Shown here: positions 16,510-25,800 of the stretch, in pieces
How the letters are laid out: every line of letters starts with the position of its first letter
Position numbering within the stretch: the stretch's first letter is position 1
NCBI GenBank assembly: GCA_023420245.1
Contig: JAEZWL010000030.1
Coordinates: 1-49,414 of the forward strand
Direction of reading: 5' to 3'
Source of the DNA: Bacillota bacterium
GTDB lineage: Bacteria; Bacillota; Clostridia; Oscillospirales; Acutalibacteraceae
DNA: 49,414 nucleotides
Position numbers and translations under genes: made by a program
The notes under the pieces: model-generated
The model's input: the letters and a program-made list of their open reading frames with translations, nothing else
The model's database searches: none
What the model was told of the DNA's origin: nothing

Positions 16510-17459
16510 TAGCTGGCCTCCTTTTCATCTGCGCCGGTCAGCCTAATAAAAATATCCTCCAGGGTTGGCTGCATAATCTCGATACCCAGAAAAGGAGCGT
16601 TATGCTCCAACAGCCAACGGGTTGCCTTTTCCAAATCGCTGCGGCCGTTTTTTAATCCGGTGGTAATTTTGTCATGATGCAAGTCCGATTCTTTCAGAGA
16701 GAAAATACTTTGCAACGGTTCAAAATAGCTTTTGGCTTCTTCTTTTGTGGCAAAGCTGATTCTCAGCATATCCTGACGCAAGTATTCCCTCAGAGTGCTG
16801 GGAGAACCCTGAATGATCTTTTCTCCGTTTTTCATAATGCAGATGGTATCGCTCAGTTGATCGGCTTCCTCTAAATAGTGGGTAGTTAAAAAAATTGTTG
16901 TTCCAAATTCATTTCTAATTTTCCTCATCATATTCCACATTGCCATTCGGGATTGAATATCCATGCCAACGGTCGGCTCATCAAGAAACAGTACTTTGGG
17001 GTTTGACATCAAATTGAGCGCAATGTCAAGCCGCCTCTTTACCCCACCGGAATAGGATGAAACAGGATATTTCAAATATCGTTCCAGCCCAAAACAGGAG
17101 ATGAATGTTTTCATGCGTTTTTGCGCTTCCGGTTTTGGTACTCGGTAAAGCTTGCTTTGAAACATCATGTTCTCTGTGAGAGATAAGTGCGAATCAATGG
17201 AGGTTCGCTGTGCTACACAGGCAATCTGCGTACGGATTGCGGCGGCTTCTTGGGCGGCATCCTTTCCAAATAGGATTACACTCCCGGATGTGGGACGCAG
17301 AAAAGTGGCAAGCACATTGATAAGGGTTGATTTTCCCGCCCCGTTAGGTCCTAATAGAGAAAAAATCTCACCCTCATTTACGGTCAGGGTGAGGCCATTT
17401 AGCGCCTGTACGCCATTTTTATATGTTTTTACTAAATCCTTAACGCCGATAGCGGTCAT
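16509..17459 (-). CDS. ABC exporter ATPase, DrrA-like
   Basis: 316 residues, the length of DrrA-type ATPases with a C-terminal extension. Walker A GPNGAGKST, signature YSGGVKRRLDIAL, Walker B VLFLDEPTVGMD and the switch TTHYLEEAD are all present. The C-terminal part (about 215-316) resembles the DrrA regulatory domain, ending in MQPTLEDIFIRLTG. It powers the permease encoded next. It lies one base downstream of the GyrI-like gene, so all four genes 15754-18786 form one operon. Confidence 0.9.
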   Translation of the reverse strand: MTAIGVKDLVKTYKNGVQALNGLTLTVNEGEIFSLLGPNGAGKSTLINVLATFLRPTSGSVILFGKDAAQEAAAIRTQIACVAQRTSIDSHLSLTENMMFQSKLYRVPKPEAQKRMKTFISCFGLERYLKYPVSSYSGGVKRRLDIALNLMSNPKVLFLDEPTVGMDIQSRMAMWNMMRKIRNEFGTTIFLTTHYLEEADQLSDTICIMKNGEKIIQGSPSTLREYLRQDMLRISFATKEEAKSYFEPLQSIFSLKESDLHHDKITTGLKNGRSDLEKATRWLLEHNAPFLGIEIMQPTLEDIFIRLTGADEKEAS

Positions 17460-17460
17460 C

Positions 17461-17916
17461 TTATTCCTCCCTGATTGTGAACTGGATTTCTGTAATGTAC
17501 TTATTTGGGTTCCCTTTCAAAAAGATTCCGGGGCCTTTGATAAATACTTCCCGGAACGGCGGATGTAACTCCAGTTTTTGCTTTGCAGCATATTGGTCGA
17601 TTGCTTCATAAGCGTGATGTGCGGTTTCATAGGAACCGATATGCGTTGTACAAACGACCTTGGCAGAAGGCATTTCTCTCACTTCAATTCCATTGCCGAC
17701 AGGGGTTCCTTGGGTCGGTACGCATAAATCCATTTCACCCATTTTCGTTTCCGGGTTCATCGCGTAGTAGCAGATAAACGGCGCACCGCATGCTTTTCCC
17801 TGAATTGACTTAAAAACATTTGGGAAAAACTTGTTTGCTTTGGTTGCAACTCCAACATACCGTAGGAAAGCAACGCGAACAGGTTCAATATTTCTTATTT
17901 CGATCTGGTAATCCAT
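17461..17916 (-). CDS. GyrI-like small-molecule-binding protein
   Basis: 151 residues consisting only of the GyrI-like effector-binding domain (repeated beta-alpha-beta units; family-typical RYVGVATKANKFFP, EVREMPSAKVVCTTHIGSYE and ITEIQFTI). Such stand-alone domains bind amphipathic drugs or act as sequestering or degrading partners. The neighbouring AraC regulator carries a domain of the same type, so this operon encodes two copies of one sensing fold. The AraC-type gene ends three bases upstream. Role probably in drug sensing or tolerance. Confidence 0.8.
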   Translation of the reverse strand: MDYQIEIRNIEPVRVAFLRYVGVATKANKFFPNVFKSIQGKACGAPFICYYAMNPETKMGEMDLCVPTQGTPVGNGIEVREMPSAKVVCTTHIGSYETAHHAYEAIDQYAAKQKLELHPPFREVFIKGPGIFLKGNPNKYITEIQFTIREE

Positions 17917-17919
17917 TGG

Positions 17920-18786
17920 TCAATTCTCCTTTTCTCTTTTTACTGCAATCCAAACTTCAGATTGCCCCGTCTGCGACCTTTCCTCACAGATCGGATAGAC
18001 TTCAATATCGGGCAGTTCCGCGTAAGCATACCCTGAGAAAGGAAGCCACTCTGTAAGGAAGCGCTTGAAAATGCTTTGAATCGATTCTTTAAAATACCCA
18101 TCGCTTTCAAAAATCACCCAAGTTGCCGCCGGAATCTCATACTCAAACATATCTTTTGGAACGGGCTTATCCGTTGCCGCCGCGATATAGTAATAAATCT
18201 CGTCTGGGCTTTGGCACGCGGTAATTCCCAACACGCCATTCGGGAATTGATTTGAGAGATTGCAGATTTCCGCGAATTGATTGCTTTTAAATGTCCTTTC
18301 CCAGAAAGGCGGGACGTCTCTTTGGTTCTCTTTCATATCTAACGTCAAAGGAATACGGATGCCTACAATACGTATAGCATCTTTTTCTTCGATCCGATAA
18401 GGCATAGCATCACCTCCTGTAATCTTGACGGTAAACCGGATAGGCGGGTACGCATTCAATACGTTTCCCTGCGCTTTCGCCGAAATCGGAGAGATTCCAT
18501 GCACGCTTTGAAACGCCCGGTTGAAGGATGTGGGTGAGGTATAGCCGTATTTCAGTGCAACATCTAAAACTTTACTATTTGTCGTTTGCAGTTCAAATGC
18601 CGCTTGTGTCATTCTCCGGCGCCGGATATATTCTGATAACGGTATACCGGCCACATAGGAAAACATTCGCTGAAAATAATAGGGAGAGCAATAGGCTATT
18701 TTAGCAGCCTCTTCATAAGAAATCTTATTTGCTAAGTTTTTTTCAATGTAACTAACGGCGTTGCTCAGGTTTTCAAGCCATTCCAT
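17920..18786 (-). CDS. AraC family regulator with GyrI-like effector domain
   Basis: 288 residues. The N-terminal ~110 residues are an AraC double helix-turn-helix (AAKIAYCSPYYFQRMFSYVAG; FELQTTNSKVLDVALKYGY; SPTSFNRAFQSVHGISP), and residues about 125-288 form a GyrI-like ligand domain. This is the Rob/BmrR-like plan in which a drug bound to the C-terminal domain switches the activator. It is first in its operon and probably activates its own transcription along with the exporter. Ribosome site (RC: AGGAGGGTGAAGGA) precedes the ATG. Confidence 0.9.
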   Translation of the reverse strand: MEWLENLSNAVSYIEKNLANKISYEEAAKIAYCSPYYFQRMFSYVAGIPLSEYIRRRRMTQAAFELQTTNSKVLDVALKYGYTSPTSFNRAFQSVHGISPISAKAQGNVLNAYPPIRFTVKITGGDAMPYRIEEKDAIRIVGIRIPLTLDMKENQRDVPPFWERTFKSNQFAEICNLSNQFPNGVLGITACQSPDEIYYYIAAATDKPVPKDMFEYEIPAATWVIFESDGYFKESIQSIFKRFLTEWLPFSGYAYAELPDIEVYPICEERSQTGQSEVWIAVKREKEN

Positions 18787-19083
18787 TCCTTCACCCTCCT
18801 GAAAAGATAATACAGCATAAAGGAAATTTAATCCTCGCTTTTCATGCTCTCTTTTGTAAGCTCCACTTTAACGCATTAAAATTTATATATCAAGTAGAGG
18901 GAAATGTTATTCTGACTATATCCCTCATAAGACGACACAAGTTTTCGTTATATAACTTCCACAGGCTAAGATAGTGGATTTTTGATTAGACATTAAAAAA
19001 CTATGCATCGCATTAAACGAAGGGCGGATTCATTTGGAAATATGATGCTTCGTTATATTCAGCGCGGTAAGCTCCACTACGAA
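18787..19083. other. Intergenic region upstream of the AraC operon
   Basis: This must hold the promoter of the minus-strand AraC operon. It is AT-rich with no convincing inverted operator. A plus-strand frame starts at 19003 but runs through the hairpin at 19084-19134 into the opposing transporter gene and looks spurious. Confidence 0.35.
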
Positions 19084-19134
19084 CAAGCGCCTAAGGATTC
19101 AGCAATCATGCGGATTCTTAGGCGCTTGTTTTTT
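19084..19134 (+). terminator. Strong intrinsic terminator facing plus
   Basis: Arms CAAGCGCCTAAG and CTTAGGCGCTTG are perfect over 12 bases and are followed by a run of eight T apart from one G. The U-tract is on plus-strand RNA although no plus-strand gene lies upstream. It may act on the minus-strand transporter operon in reverse or end an unannotated plus-strand transcript. Confidence 0.7.
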
Positions 19135-19208
19135 ACCCTAAATCAAATTTGGTTCTTATGTTGCTTTTTTAACCCAAGAGCCGCCGCGATGGAGGCAGAA
19201 GCCTTTGC

Positions 19209-20054
19209 TTATTTTGCTGTTCCACCTTCAATTACAACATCATCCGCCTTTACGGAATCGCCGTAAGCAGGCTTGAGCGCGGCATCATAGGCGCTGTGGA
19301 TAAAGTTCTCCTTGCCCAGCGCGGTAAGTTCGTTGTTGACCCAGTCAAGAAGCTCCTTGTTGCCTTTTTTGACAGCGGGCGCGATGGTATCCTGACTGCC
19401 AAGCGTTTTAACGCCCACCGTAAAGCCTTTGTTTTCCCTTGCCCACGCGAACAGCAGCGTGTTATCATGCGCCAGCGCCGCGCCTCTTCCGTCCTTTAAG
19501 GCCTGAAAGGCTTCTGTATTCTGGTCGTATTTTAAAAGCTCAATATTCGGATAGTTTTTGGTGAAATAAGTTTCCGCCGTTGTTCCTTTGTTCACAATCA
19601 GTTTTTTGCCCTTGAGCTGTGAAACGTCCGTAATGGGAGTTCCTTCCGGAGAAACTACGCCCAGCGCAACCTTCATATACGGATTGGCAAAATCGACCTT
19701 CTGCTTCCGCTCATCCGTTACGGTGAAATTCGCCATAATGATGTCAACCTTATCGGACTGAAGATACTCCACGCGGCTGGCCGCTTCCACCAGAACAAAT
19801 TCAACCTTATTCTCATCACCCAGTAAATCCTTTGCAAACCGTTTGGCAATAAAAACATCAAACCCCTGATTTTTGCCATTGGAATCCACAAAACCGAACG
19901 GCGGTTTGTCGCTGAAAACACCAATTCGGATTTTTCCGTTCTGCTTGATTTTTTCCACCGAGGACTGCGCGCTCTTCTGTGAGCATCCGGCAAACGAACC
20001 GACGGTCAGTACCGCCGCCAGTAGAAACGCTAAAATTTTGCCTGTCTTTTTCAT
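19209..20054 (-). CDS. Polar amino acid ABC transporter substrate-binding lipoprotein, probably cystine/cysteine
   Basis: 281 residues. Lipoprotein signal with lipobox FAGC (Cys24), then a class II solute-binding fold: GKIRIGVFSDKPPFGFVD, GFDVFIAKRFAKDL, DIIMANFTVTDERKQKVDFA and KGTTAETYF. This is the polar amino acid family (FliY, GlnH, cysteine-binding CjaA). A sulfur amino acid ligand is suggested by the cysteine-rich leader peptide at the head of the operon, not by a diagnostic residue. The ATG at 20054 is chosen for its AAAAGGGG ribosome site, four bases after the ATPase stop. Confidence 0.87.
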   Translation of the reverse strand: MKKTGKILAFLLAAVLTVGSFAGCSQKSAQSSVEKIKQNGKIRIGVFSDKPPFGFVDSNGKNQGFDVFIAKRFAKDLLGDENKVEFVLVEAASRVEYLQSDKVDIIMANFTVTDERKQKVDFANPYMKVALGVVSPEGTPITDVSQLKGKKLIVNKGTTAETYFTKNYPNIELLKYDQNTEAFQALKDGRGAALAHDNTLLFAWARENKGFTVGVKTLGSQDTIAPAVKKGNKELLDWVNNELTALGKENFIHSAYDAALKPAYGDSVKADDVVIEGGTAK

Positions 20055-20058
20055 AAAA

Positions 20059-20808
20059 TTACCCCTTTTCTGTTTCAAATTGAAAAATATTCAGGAAATG
20101 CTTTGCACGGTCGGTTTTGGGATGGAGAAAAAACTCCTGAGCACCGGATTCTTCGGCAACAATTCCGTTGTCAAGAAAGACCACCCTGTCCGCAACCGCT
20201 CTGGCAAAGCTCATTTCATGTGTAACAATAACCATGGTCATGCCCTGCTTTGCAAGTCCGAGCATAACGTCCAATACCTCCCGCACCATCTCCGGGTCAA
20301 GCGCGGCGGTAACCTCGTCGAAAAGCATAAGCTCCGGATTCATACACAGCGCCCGCACGATGGCGACCCGCTGCTTCTGCCCGCCGGAAAGCTGGCGCGG
20401 ATACGCATCCTTACGATCCAGCAGCCCAATCCGTTCCAGCAAGCCCAGAGCCTGCCGCAGCGCTTCCTCCCGACCGCGCTTTTGTACCTTGAGCGGACCG
20501 AGCAGGATGTTTTCCAGTATGGTCATATGGGGGAAGAGGTCGTAGCTTTGAAAAACCATTCCGATTTTCTGGCGCACCAGGTGCCATTTGCTGCTTTCAA
20601 TCGGTTCGCCGTCCAGATAAATTTCGCCGGACTCAATTGGTTCCAGTCCGTTGATACACCGCAGGAGCGTGCTTTTTCCGCATCCGGAGGAACCCAGCAC
20701 CACAACGACCTCACCCTTGTGCACCCGTAGATCGACGCCGTTCAGAACCTCCGTGCCGTCATAATTTTTATGTAAATCCTTTAGTTCCAGTAATAGCTTT
20801 GCTTCCAT
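20059..20808 (-). CDS. Polar amino acid ABC transporter ATPase
   Basis: 249 residues, typical of GlnQ/TcyC-type ATPases. Walker A GSSGCGKST, signature LSGGQKQRVAIVRAL, Walker B LMLFDEVTAALDPE and switch VTHEM are intact. Walker B has DEVTAALD rather than DEPTSALD, a frequent variant in this family. The ATG at 20808 has AAGGAGA upstream; the frame extends upstream without a better site. It energises the two permeases encoded before it. Confidence 0.9.
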   Translation of the reverse strand: MEAKLLLELKDLHKNYDGTEVLNGVDLRVHKGEVVVVLGSSGCGKSTLLRCINGLEPIESGEIYLDGEPIESSKWHLVRQKIGMVFQSYDLFPHMTILENILLGPLKVQKRGREEALRQALGLLERIGLLDRKDAYPRQLSGGQKQRVAIVRALCMNPELMLFDEVTAALDPEMVREVLDVMLGLAKQGMTMVIVTHEMSFARAVADRVVFLDNGIVAEESGAQEFFLHPKTDRAKHFLNIFQFETEKG

Positions 20809-20819
20809 TCTCAATCTCC

Positions 20820-21497
20820 TTAAGTCTGCCATTTGCGCTCCAGCTGTTTGGACAGCAGCGATATTGGGTAACAGATGAAAAAATACAGAACAAAAATCAG
20901 TCCGTAAACCCAGAACGATGCCGCCGGAGCCTTTAAAATAGATACCTCGATAATTTGCTGCCCCACCTTGAGCACCTCTACCACACCGATTAATACAACC
21001 AGTGAGGTGGTTTTAATCATTCGTGTGGCAAGGTTGATTGCGGACGGCAGAAGACGCCGGACAACCTGCGGGATGACAATATAACGGTAATTTTGGGTGA
21101 CCGTAAGACCCAAAGCGGCACCGGATTCTCTCTGGTGCTTTGGCAGTGACTGTACCGCGCCGCGCACAATATCTCCCATTTCTGCCGTTCCCCAGAGCGT
21201 AAACACCACAATGGAGATGAATTCTCCGTTCAAATCAATGCTTAACGCGCGGGTAAGACCAAAGTAAAAGAGGAACAGCCAGACAAGTATGGGAATGATG
21301 CGGATTGCTTCCAGATAAGCGCGGCAGACTGCCCGGACGGCCTTTGACCGTGAAGTCATAACGATACCGAACAGGATTCCCAGAATGCCGGAAACCAGCA
21401 CGGAAATCAGTGCGATTTTCAGTGTTACAAACAAGCCGCCGAACAGGCGGAGAAGATTTGCGCCGTCAAGTATGACGCGGATTCCCGAATTGGCCAA
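20820..21497 (-). CDS. Polar amino acid ABC permease (second permease)
   Basis: 225 residues with about five membrane segments and the HisMQ-type EAA loop ESGAALGLTVTQNYRYIVIPQ (about residues 125-145). It overlaps the end of the other permease gene by 32 bases, showing tight packing. With the first permease it forms a heterodimeric channel, as in GlnP/HisQM-type systems. Confidence 0.88.
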   Translation of the reverse strand: MANSGIRVILDGANLLRLFGGLFVTLKIALISVLVSGILGILFGIVMTSRSKAVRAVCRAYLEAIRIIPILVWLFLFYFGLTRALSIDLNGEFISIVVFTLWGTAEMGDIVRGAVQSLPKHQRESGAALGLTVTQNYRYIVIPQVVRRLLPSAINLATRMIKTTSLVVLIGVVEVLKVGQQIIEVSILKAPAASFWVYGLIFVLYFFICYPISLLSKQLERKWQT

Positions 21498-22137
21498 AGC
21501 GCACCCTCCTTTCCAAAGCGGTTAATAAAAGGGAAAGCGGAAGCAGGATGATCAGATACGCCAGCACCAGCATCAGGAGAGCTTCCGTGGTTGAATAGTA
21601 CATACCGATTAAATCCTTTGCCACAAACATCAGGTCGGGCAGTGCGACGGCGCTGACGATGGAGGTTTCCTTGATGATGAAAATTGTGTTTGCTTCCAGC
21701 GCCGGCAGAGCCACGGAAAACGCCTGCGGAACAATTACATAACGAATCAGCTGCGGCGTTGTTAGACCGATGCTCATTCCGGATTCAATCTGCGTTCGGC
21801 TGACGGATTCCAGACCGGCGCGGAAAGCCTCCGCCATATACCCGCCCCCTAAGAACGTAAGCCCAATGACAGCGCACGTTTCAGCTTCCAGCTTAAGCCC
21901 GATTTGCGTCAGTCCGTAATACAGGAAAAACAGTTGAATCAGCGAGGGGGTATTTCTGGAAATTTCAATATATAGGTTCGCTGCGGACTTTAATCCACGA
22001 ACCTTGAAATATACGGCAATGCCGCACAGAAAACCAATGCACAGGGAGAAGAGGACGGACCAGAAGGAAAGCCGAAGCGTCAACACCGCCGCTTTGGCGT
22101 AGAGCGGCAGGCTTTTGAGTAAAAAATCAAAATCCAA
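21466..22137 (-). CDS. Polar amino acid ABC permease (first permease)
   Basis: About 223 residues, five membrane segments and the EAA loop ESGMSIGLTTPQLIRYVIVPQ. I start it at a TTG (22137) because AGGAAGGAT lies at the right spacing upstream; the open frame extends to another TTG at 22185 without a ribosome site. The ribosome site lies at the stop of the 49-residue ORF upstream, which suggests translational coupling. N-terminus MDFDFLLKSLP fits the family. Confidence 0.85.
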   Translation of the reverse strand: MDFDFLLKSLPLYAKAAVLTLRLSFWSVLFSLCIGFLCGIAVYFKVRGLKSAANLYIEISRNTPSLIQLFFLYYGLTQIGLKLEAETCAVIGLTFLGGGYMAEAFRAGLESVSRTQIESGMSIGLTTPQLIRYVIVPQAFSVALPALEANTIFIIKETSIVSAVALPDLMFVAKDLIGMYYSTTEALLMLVLAYLIILLPLSLLLTALERRVRFGQFGNPRHT

Positions 22138-22144
22138 CTGATTA

Positions 22145-22294
22145 TCATCCTTCCTGAAAAGACTCCGCAGGGGCAGACGGAGCAATTCGACTGATTAGCT
22201 CGGCGGCTTTGCAGCCGCTTAGAAGGGTATTCTTCTTTTTAAACTCCTTCGCGGATCCCCACAAAGCGCGGAGAAGGGTTTTGCTGCTTTCCAT
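22145..22294 (-). CDS. Small ORF (49 aa) at the head of the importer operon, unrecognised
   Basis: ATG at 22294 preceded by GTGAGGTG at suitable spacing; stop at 22145-22147, eight bases before the permease start. The product is basic in its first half (SAKEFKKKNTLL) with one cysteine and no membrane segment. It lies after the attenuator hairpin and before the first permease, so it would be translated only when the terminator is passed. It may couple translation into the permease gene or be a small accessory protein. I do not recognise a family. Confidence 0.45.
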   Translation of the reverse strand: MESSKTLLRALWGSAKEFKKKNTLLSGCKAAELISRIAPSAPAESFQEG

Positions 22295-22376
22295 TACAGA
22301 CACCTCACTTGCCAAAATTCGTCATGCGTAAATATGCTTGCTGAAATACCGGTCACTGCCCTCTAGCTCGTAAAAA

Positions 22377-22411
22377 GGCAAAAAAATACCGGGCGGTAGT
22401 TTACCGTCCGG
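22377..22411 (-). terminator. Intrinsic terminator between Cys-leader and cystine-type importer operon
   Basis: On minus-strand RNA, CCGGACGGTA pairs with TACCGCCCGG (one mismatch) around a 3-base loop, followed by TATTTTTTT. It lies 23 nt after the stop of the cysteine-rich leader peptide and 82 nt before the first downstream ORF, the layout of a transcription attenuator. Confidence 0.8.
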
Positions 22412-22434
22412 CCTTTATCGGGGATACAATCCCG

Positions 22435-22539
22435 TTAAGAAAGGTTGTGACAGCAAATCAGCCGTTTTTTCGTCGCAGAACAGCGCATACAGCAACAACA
22501 AGCCGTCTGTAATTCGCATGAAAACAATTGATTTGTCAT
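22435..22539 (-). CDS. Cysteine-rich leader peptide (34 aa), candidate cysteine attenuator
   Basis: A 34-codon ORF with ATG at 22539, preceded by a perfect AAGGAGA ribosome site and a consensus promoter. Eight of its 34 residues are Cys: Cys8, Cys14-17 (four consecutive codons TGT TGT TGC TGT), Cys20 and Cys29-30. The peptide has no membrane segment or known domain. It is followed by an intrinsic terminator and then the amino acid importer operon. Polycysteine leader peptides controlling sulfur genes are known from mycobacteria; this would be an independent case. I infer that low cysteinyl-tRNA stalls ribosomes here and lets RNA polymerase pass the terminator. Confidence 0.72.
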   Translation of the reverse strand: MTNQLFSCELQTACCCCMRCSATKKRLICCHNLS

Positions 22540-22595
22540 AAGGACAATCTCCTTTCGATATATACATAGTATATATATATGTTTAAGTTAAAGCA

Positions 22596-22624
22596 ATGTT
22601 ACACCTTTCCTTTCTATTTGTCAA
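22596..22624 (-). promoter_or_regulatory. Promoter of the Cys-leader/importer operon
   Basis: Read on the minus strand: TTGACA (22624-22619), 17-base spacer, TAACAT (22601-22596). The leader ATG is about 57 nt downstream of the -10, across an AT-repeat stretch. Confidence 0.7.
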
Positions 22625-22640
22625 GAAAATTTTTGCTTAA

Positions 22641-22671
22641 CAAAAAGCCACCGGATTTTTATCCGATGGCT
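22641..22671 (-). terminator. Intrinsic terminator near the end of the surface-protein gene
   Basis: On minus-strand RNA, AGCCATCGGAT pairs with ATCCGGTGGCT around AAAA and is followed by TTTTTG. It is about 150 nt past the stop of the GLUG-repeat gene and directly upstream of the importer promoter, insulating the two units. The bases between 22672 and 22819 hold nothing I recognise. Confidence 0.75.
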
Positions 22672-22819
22672 GTATAAGAATGCCTTGATGCTTGTTTATG
22701 ACGCACCGTAGCCTCTGAACATACTCCACGGTCGCATAGGACAAGCCATGAATGACCTCAAAATAATTGATAAGGGTCTGATGCAAAACGAATTTGGAGC
22801 CATTTTTCTGAGCCTGTAA

Positions 22820-25800
22820 TTAAAATATTGCTGTCTGCCGCCATGAATCACCGGTTGGCTTTACTCCATTTTTTGTGATGAGCCGAACAGAAGCATGGGC
22901 CTTTTTAATCAGTTTGTTTTTTTCGTCATAGACATCAAACATGATGTAGGTTAATCCCACTTTTAAACCGGTTACTTGGTAGTTGCCATTCTTGAGTTTT
23001 ATAATTGACGCGGCGCCCTTCGTGGAAGAATATACTTTAACACTGGTGCCTTTCGTGTTGGTCAGCTTTACACCAATTTCATACCTGTGATTGACTGGCA
23101 TGGTATAGATCTTGGTGTCAAGGGTAAGGGAACGCACTGCGTTTGGCAGCAATACATAATCAGAGCAGTGGAGGATTTGCACGGCTATATTCCCATCCGC
23201 ATCTACCGTATGTCTGCTGCCTAAGGGATCAATCTGTCTTGTGGTCGGGTTGTAGTAATAGAAGTAGAGCGTTTGACCTGCCTGGAACCCTTTTTCCAAC
23301 GCGGAAAATTTTACGCTTGCAACAGATGGAAGCACACCGCTGTGATCAAAGGAAAGCACAAGCCCTGTATTGGTTGGCGTAAGTGCATGTACCTTTGGCA
23401 CTTCTGTGGTAAGGCGTACACACATCGCGATATTCACGTCCGTCATGGGGGTAGTGGATTTTGCTAAATCTGCGCCCTTGAAGGTCCAGCTGTACTTTAG
23501 CTGCTGGGTATCAACGTCTTTAATCCGAATGGTTACATCTGAAAGGTTTTCTTTTGCTGCTTCAAGAATCTCTTTGCTGGAATTGATTGTGACTGCGAGA
23601 TTTTCATTTGTATTCCTTGCCACATCGGATGGTACGGTAACGGTCAGCTCAACAGCTTGCTTTGCAGCCAGCTGCTGCTTGATGTCATCGGTCGGCAGGT
23701 TAATCACAACAGCCGACTTCTTTGTTGTGTCCACCGCTTCACCCGCGGTAGCAGTGGCGGTGTTGTCAACCAGAACACTTGGCACATTCGTTTCCATGTG
23801 TGTGGTGGTTCCATTTGTAATGACGCTGTCCGGCTTTGTGGTTACGGTAGCGGTATTGTTCGTTTTATCGACCTGAATCCCTGTTTTTCCGTTTGTCGCA
23901 GAGGGGGATGAGGAGGTATCCTTTGCATGATTGTTATGAGCAGAGCCGGGTTTTCCCTTTACCGTAACGGTAATCTCCGGCAGGCTTACTCCGCTGCCGA
24001 TTACATAGCCGCTGTCAACATAACCACTGTCAACATAGCTGTGATCAAGCGCAGGCGTAAACTTGTAAGCTCCTGCAACCGTTGAATTGTAGGTACCGCA
24101 GATCCAGTTGCTTACTTTAACAAATAACCCTGAGATATCCTTCCCGATCACCTCCAGCTTCTGAGGCAGGTTCAGAGACGAAAAGTCAGCTCCGTTTTCA
24201 ACTGTCTGGGATTTTATTGCAGTCGCCAGAGGCGCAAAACCGGTAACTGTTTTATTTGTGGAATCTCCGCCGCCGGAAGCAGCGTCGACAGTTACGCTGA
24301 TCCTGGTTGATAAAGGTATGCCGTTCGCATTCACCCCGGCAGGCAGGGTTACGGTTCCGTTTACAACAAAGGTTTGAGTCGTTGTTTTAGAGGTATCATA
24401 GCTTGATGCGCCCACTGCCCAGGTCACTTTGGCGGTCACGGGTCCCTTGTCCGTAATGAGTGTGACGGTGGAAGGCAGGTTCAGTGCCGCGGATGTCTTA
24501 GCAGTCCCATTCGGTATGTTACTCACATCATCTGGTTTTGTAATAGATTCGAGCAGCTTATTAGCGGAACCACCCACCATTACCGTCACGATGTAATCCT
24601 GTGTGTTGCCGTCTGCTGCCGTAACGGTATAGATTACCGGGTTTGTAAAATCATTTGCGGTGGTTCCGCTGGTCTGAACGGTGCTTCCTACCTCGACACT
24701 TGAACCGCTTTGGGAAAATGTTGCAATCAAATTTGTGACATCCGTTCCTTTGGGTACTGTAACCGATATGGTATGGTCGAATTCATTAACCACGCCTGCA
24801 TAGGAACCGATCGAAAATCCCGTGATTTCCTTTGGTGCGTTTTTCGCCACTGTTACCGTGTAATTTTGTGTGCTTCCGTCGTCTGCCGTAACGGTATAGA
24901 TTACCGGATTCGTAAAATCATTTGCGGTGACTCTGCTGGTTTGAACGGTACTTCCTACCTTGACGCTTGAACCGCTCAGCGAGAATGTCGCAATCAAATT
25001 TGTAACATCTGTTTCTTTGGGCACTGTGACCGATATGGTATGGTTGGCTTCGTTAATTACGCATGCATAGGAACCAACGTAAAAGAGCGTAATTGCTTTT
25101 GCCGTATTTTGTGCCACCGTCACCGTCACCTTATAATTCTGCGTGCTTCCATCTTTCGCCGTAACGGTATAAATCACCGGATTCCTAAAATCATTTCCGG
25201 TGGTTCCGCTGGTCTGAGCGGTAGTTCCTACCTTTACGCCTGAACCGTTCTGGGAGAATGTTGCAATCAGGTTTTTGACATTTGTTCCATAGGGCACTGT
25301 AACCGATATGGTATGGTTGACACTGTCAATCACGCCCGTACTGGAGCCGATGGAAAATGCCGTAATTGCTTTCATACAGTTTTCCGATACGGTAATTGGT
25401 TGGCTGATCATTCCCTTTACGGTGATTTCCGGTCCGTTAAAACCGGAGGTCGTATCCGTCATATTGAGTGACTTTTGGGTCAGAATTATGTTCGCATTTG
25501 GAGTTGCTCCGGTTCCTGCTTTTCCTTTTACGAAAGCTGTACCGTTCGCGATTGCGGTTACGGTATAACCGTTCACAGTGATGATACCCGGATCGGAGGA
25601 TTCATACGCGTCAGGATATTGAATCGCGGTAATTCCAAAAGCTGTTTTAAAAGCTGAATTGAGCGTAGACGGGGTAAGCTCAGTAATCGTCGTTGCTTCA
25701 CCGATACCCAGTGGAGTTCTGTAGGAGATAAACGGGATTACCTGGCCGGCTACATCTTGTGCCGAGGCGGCTTCGGGTTGCCAGACGCCGCCTGAATAAC

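Noticed and set aside
19003..19266. 87-codon plus-strand ORF
   Set aside because: It runs through a strong terminator and into the 3' end of the opposing binding-protein gene; no ribosome site.
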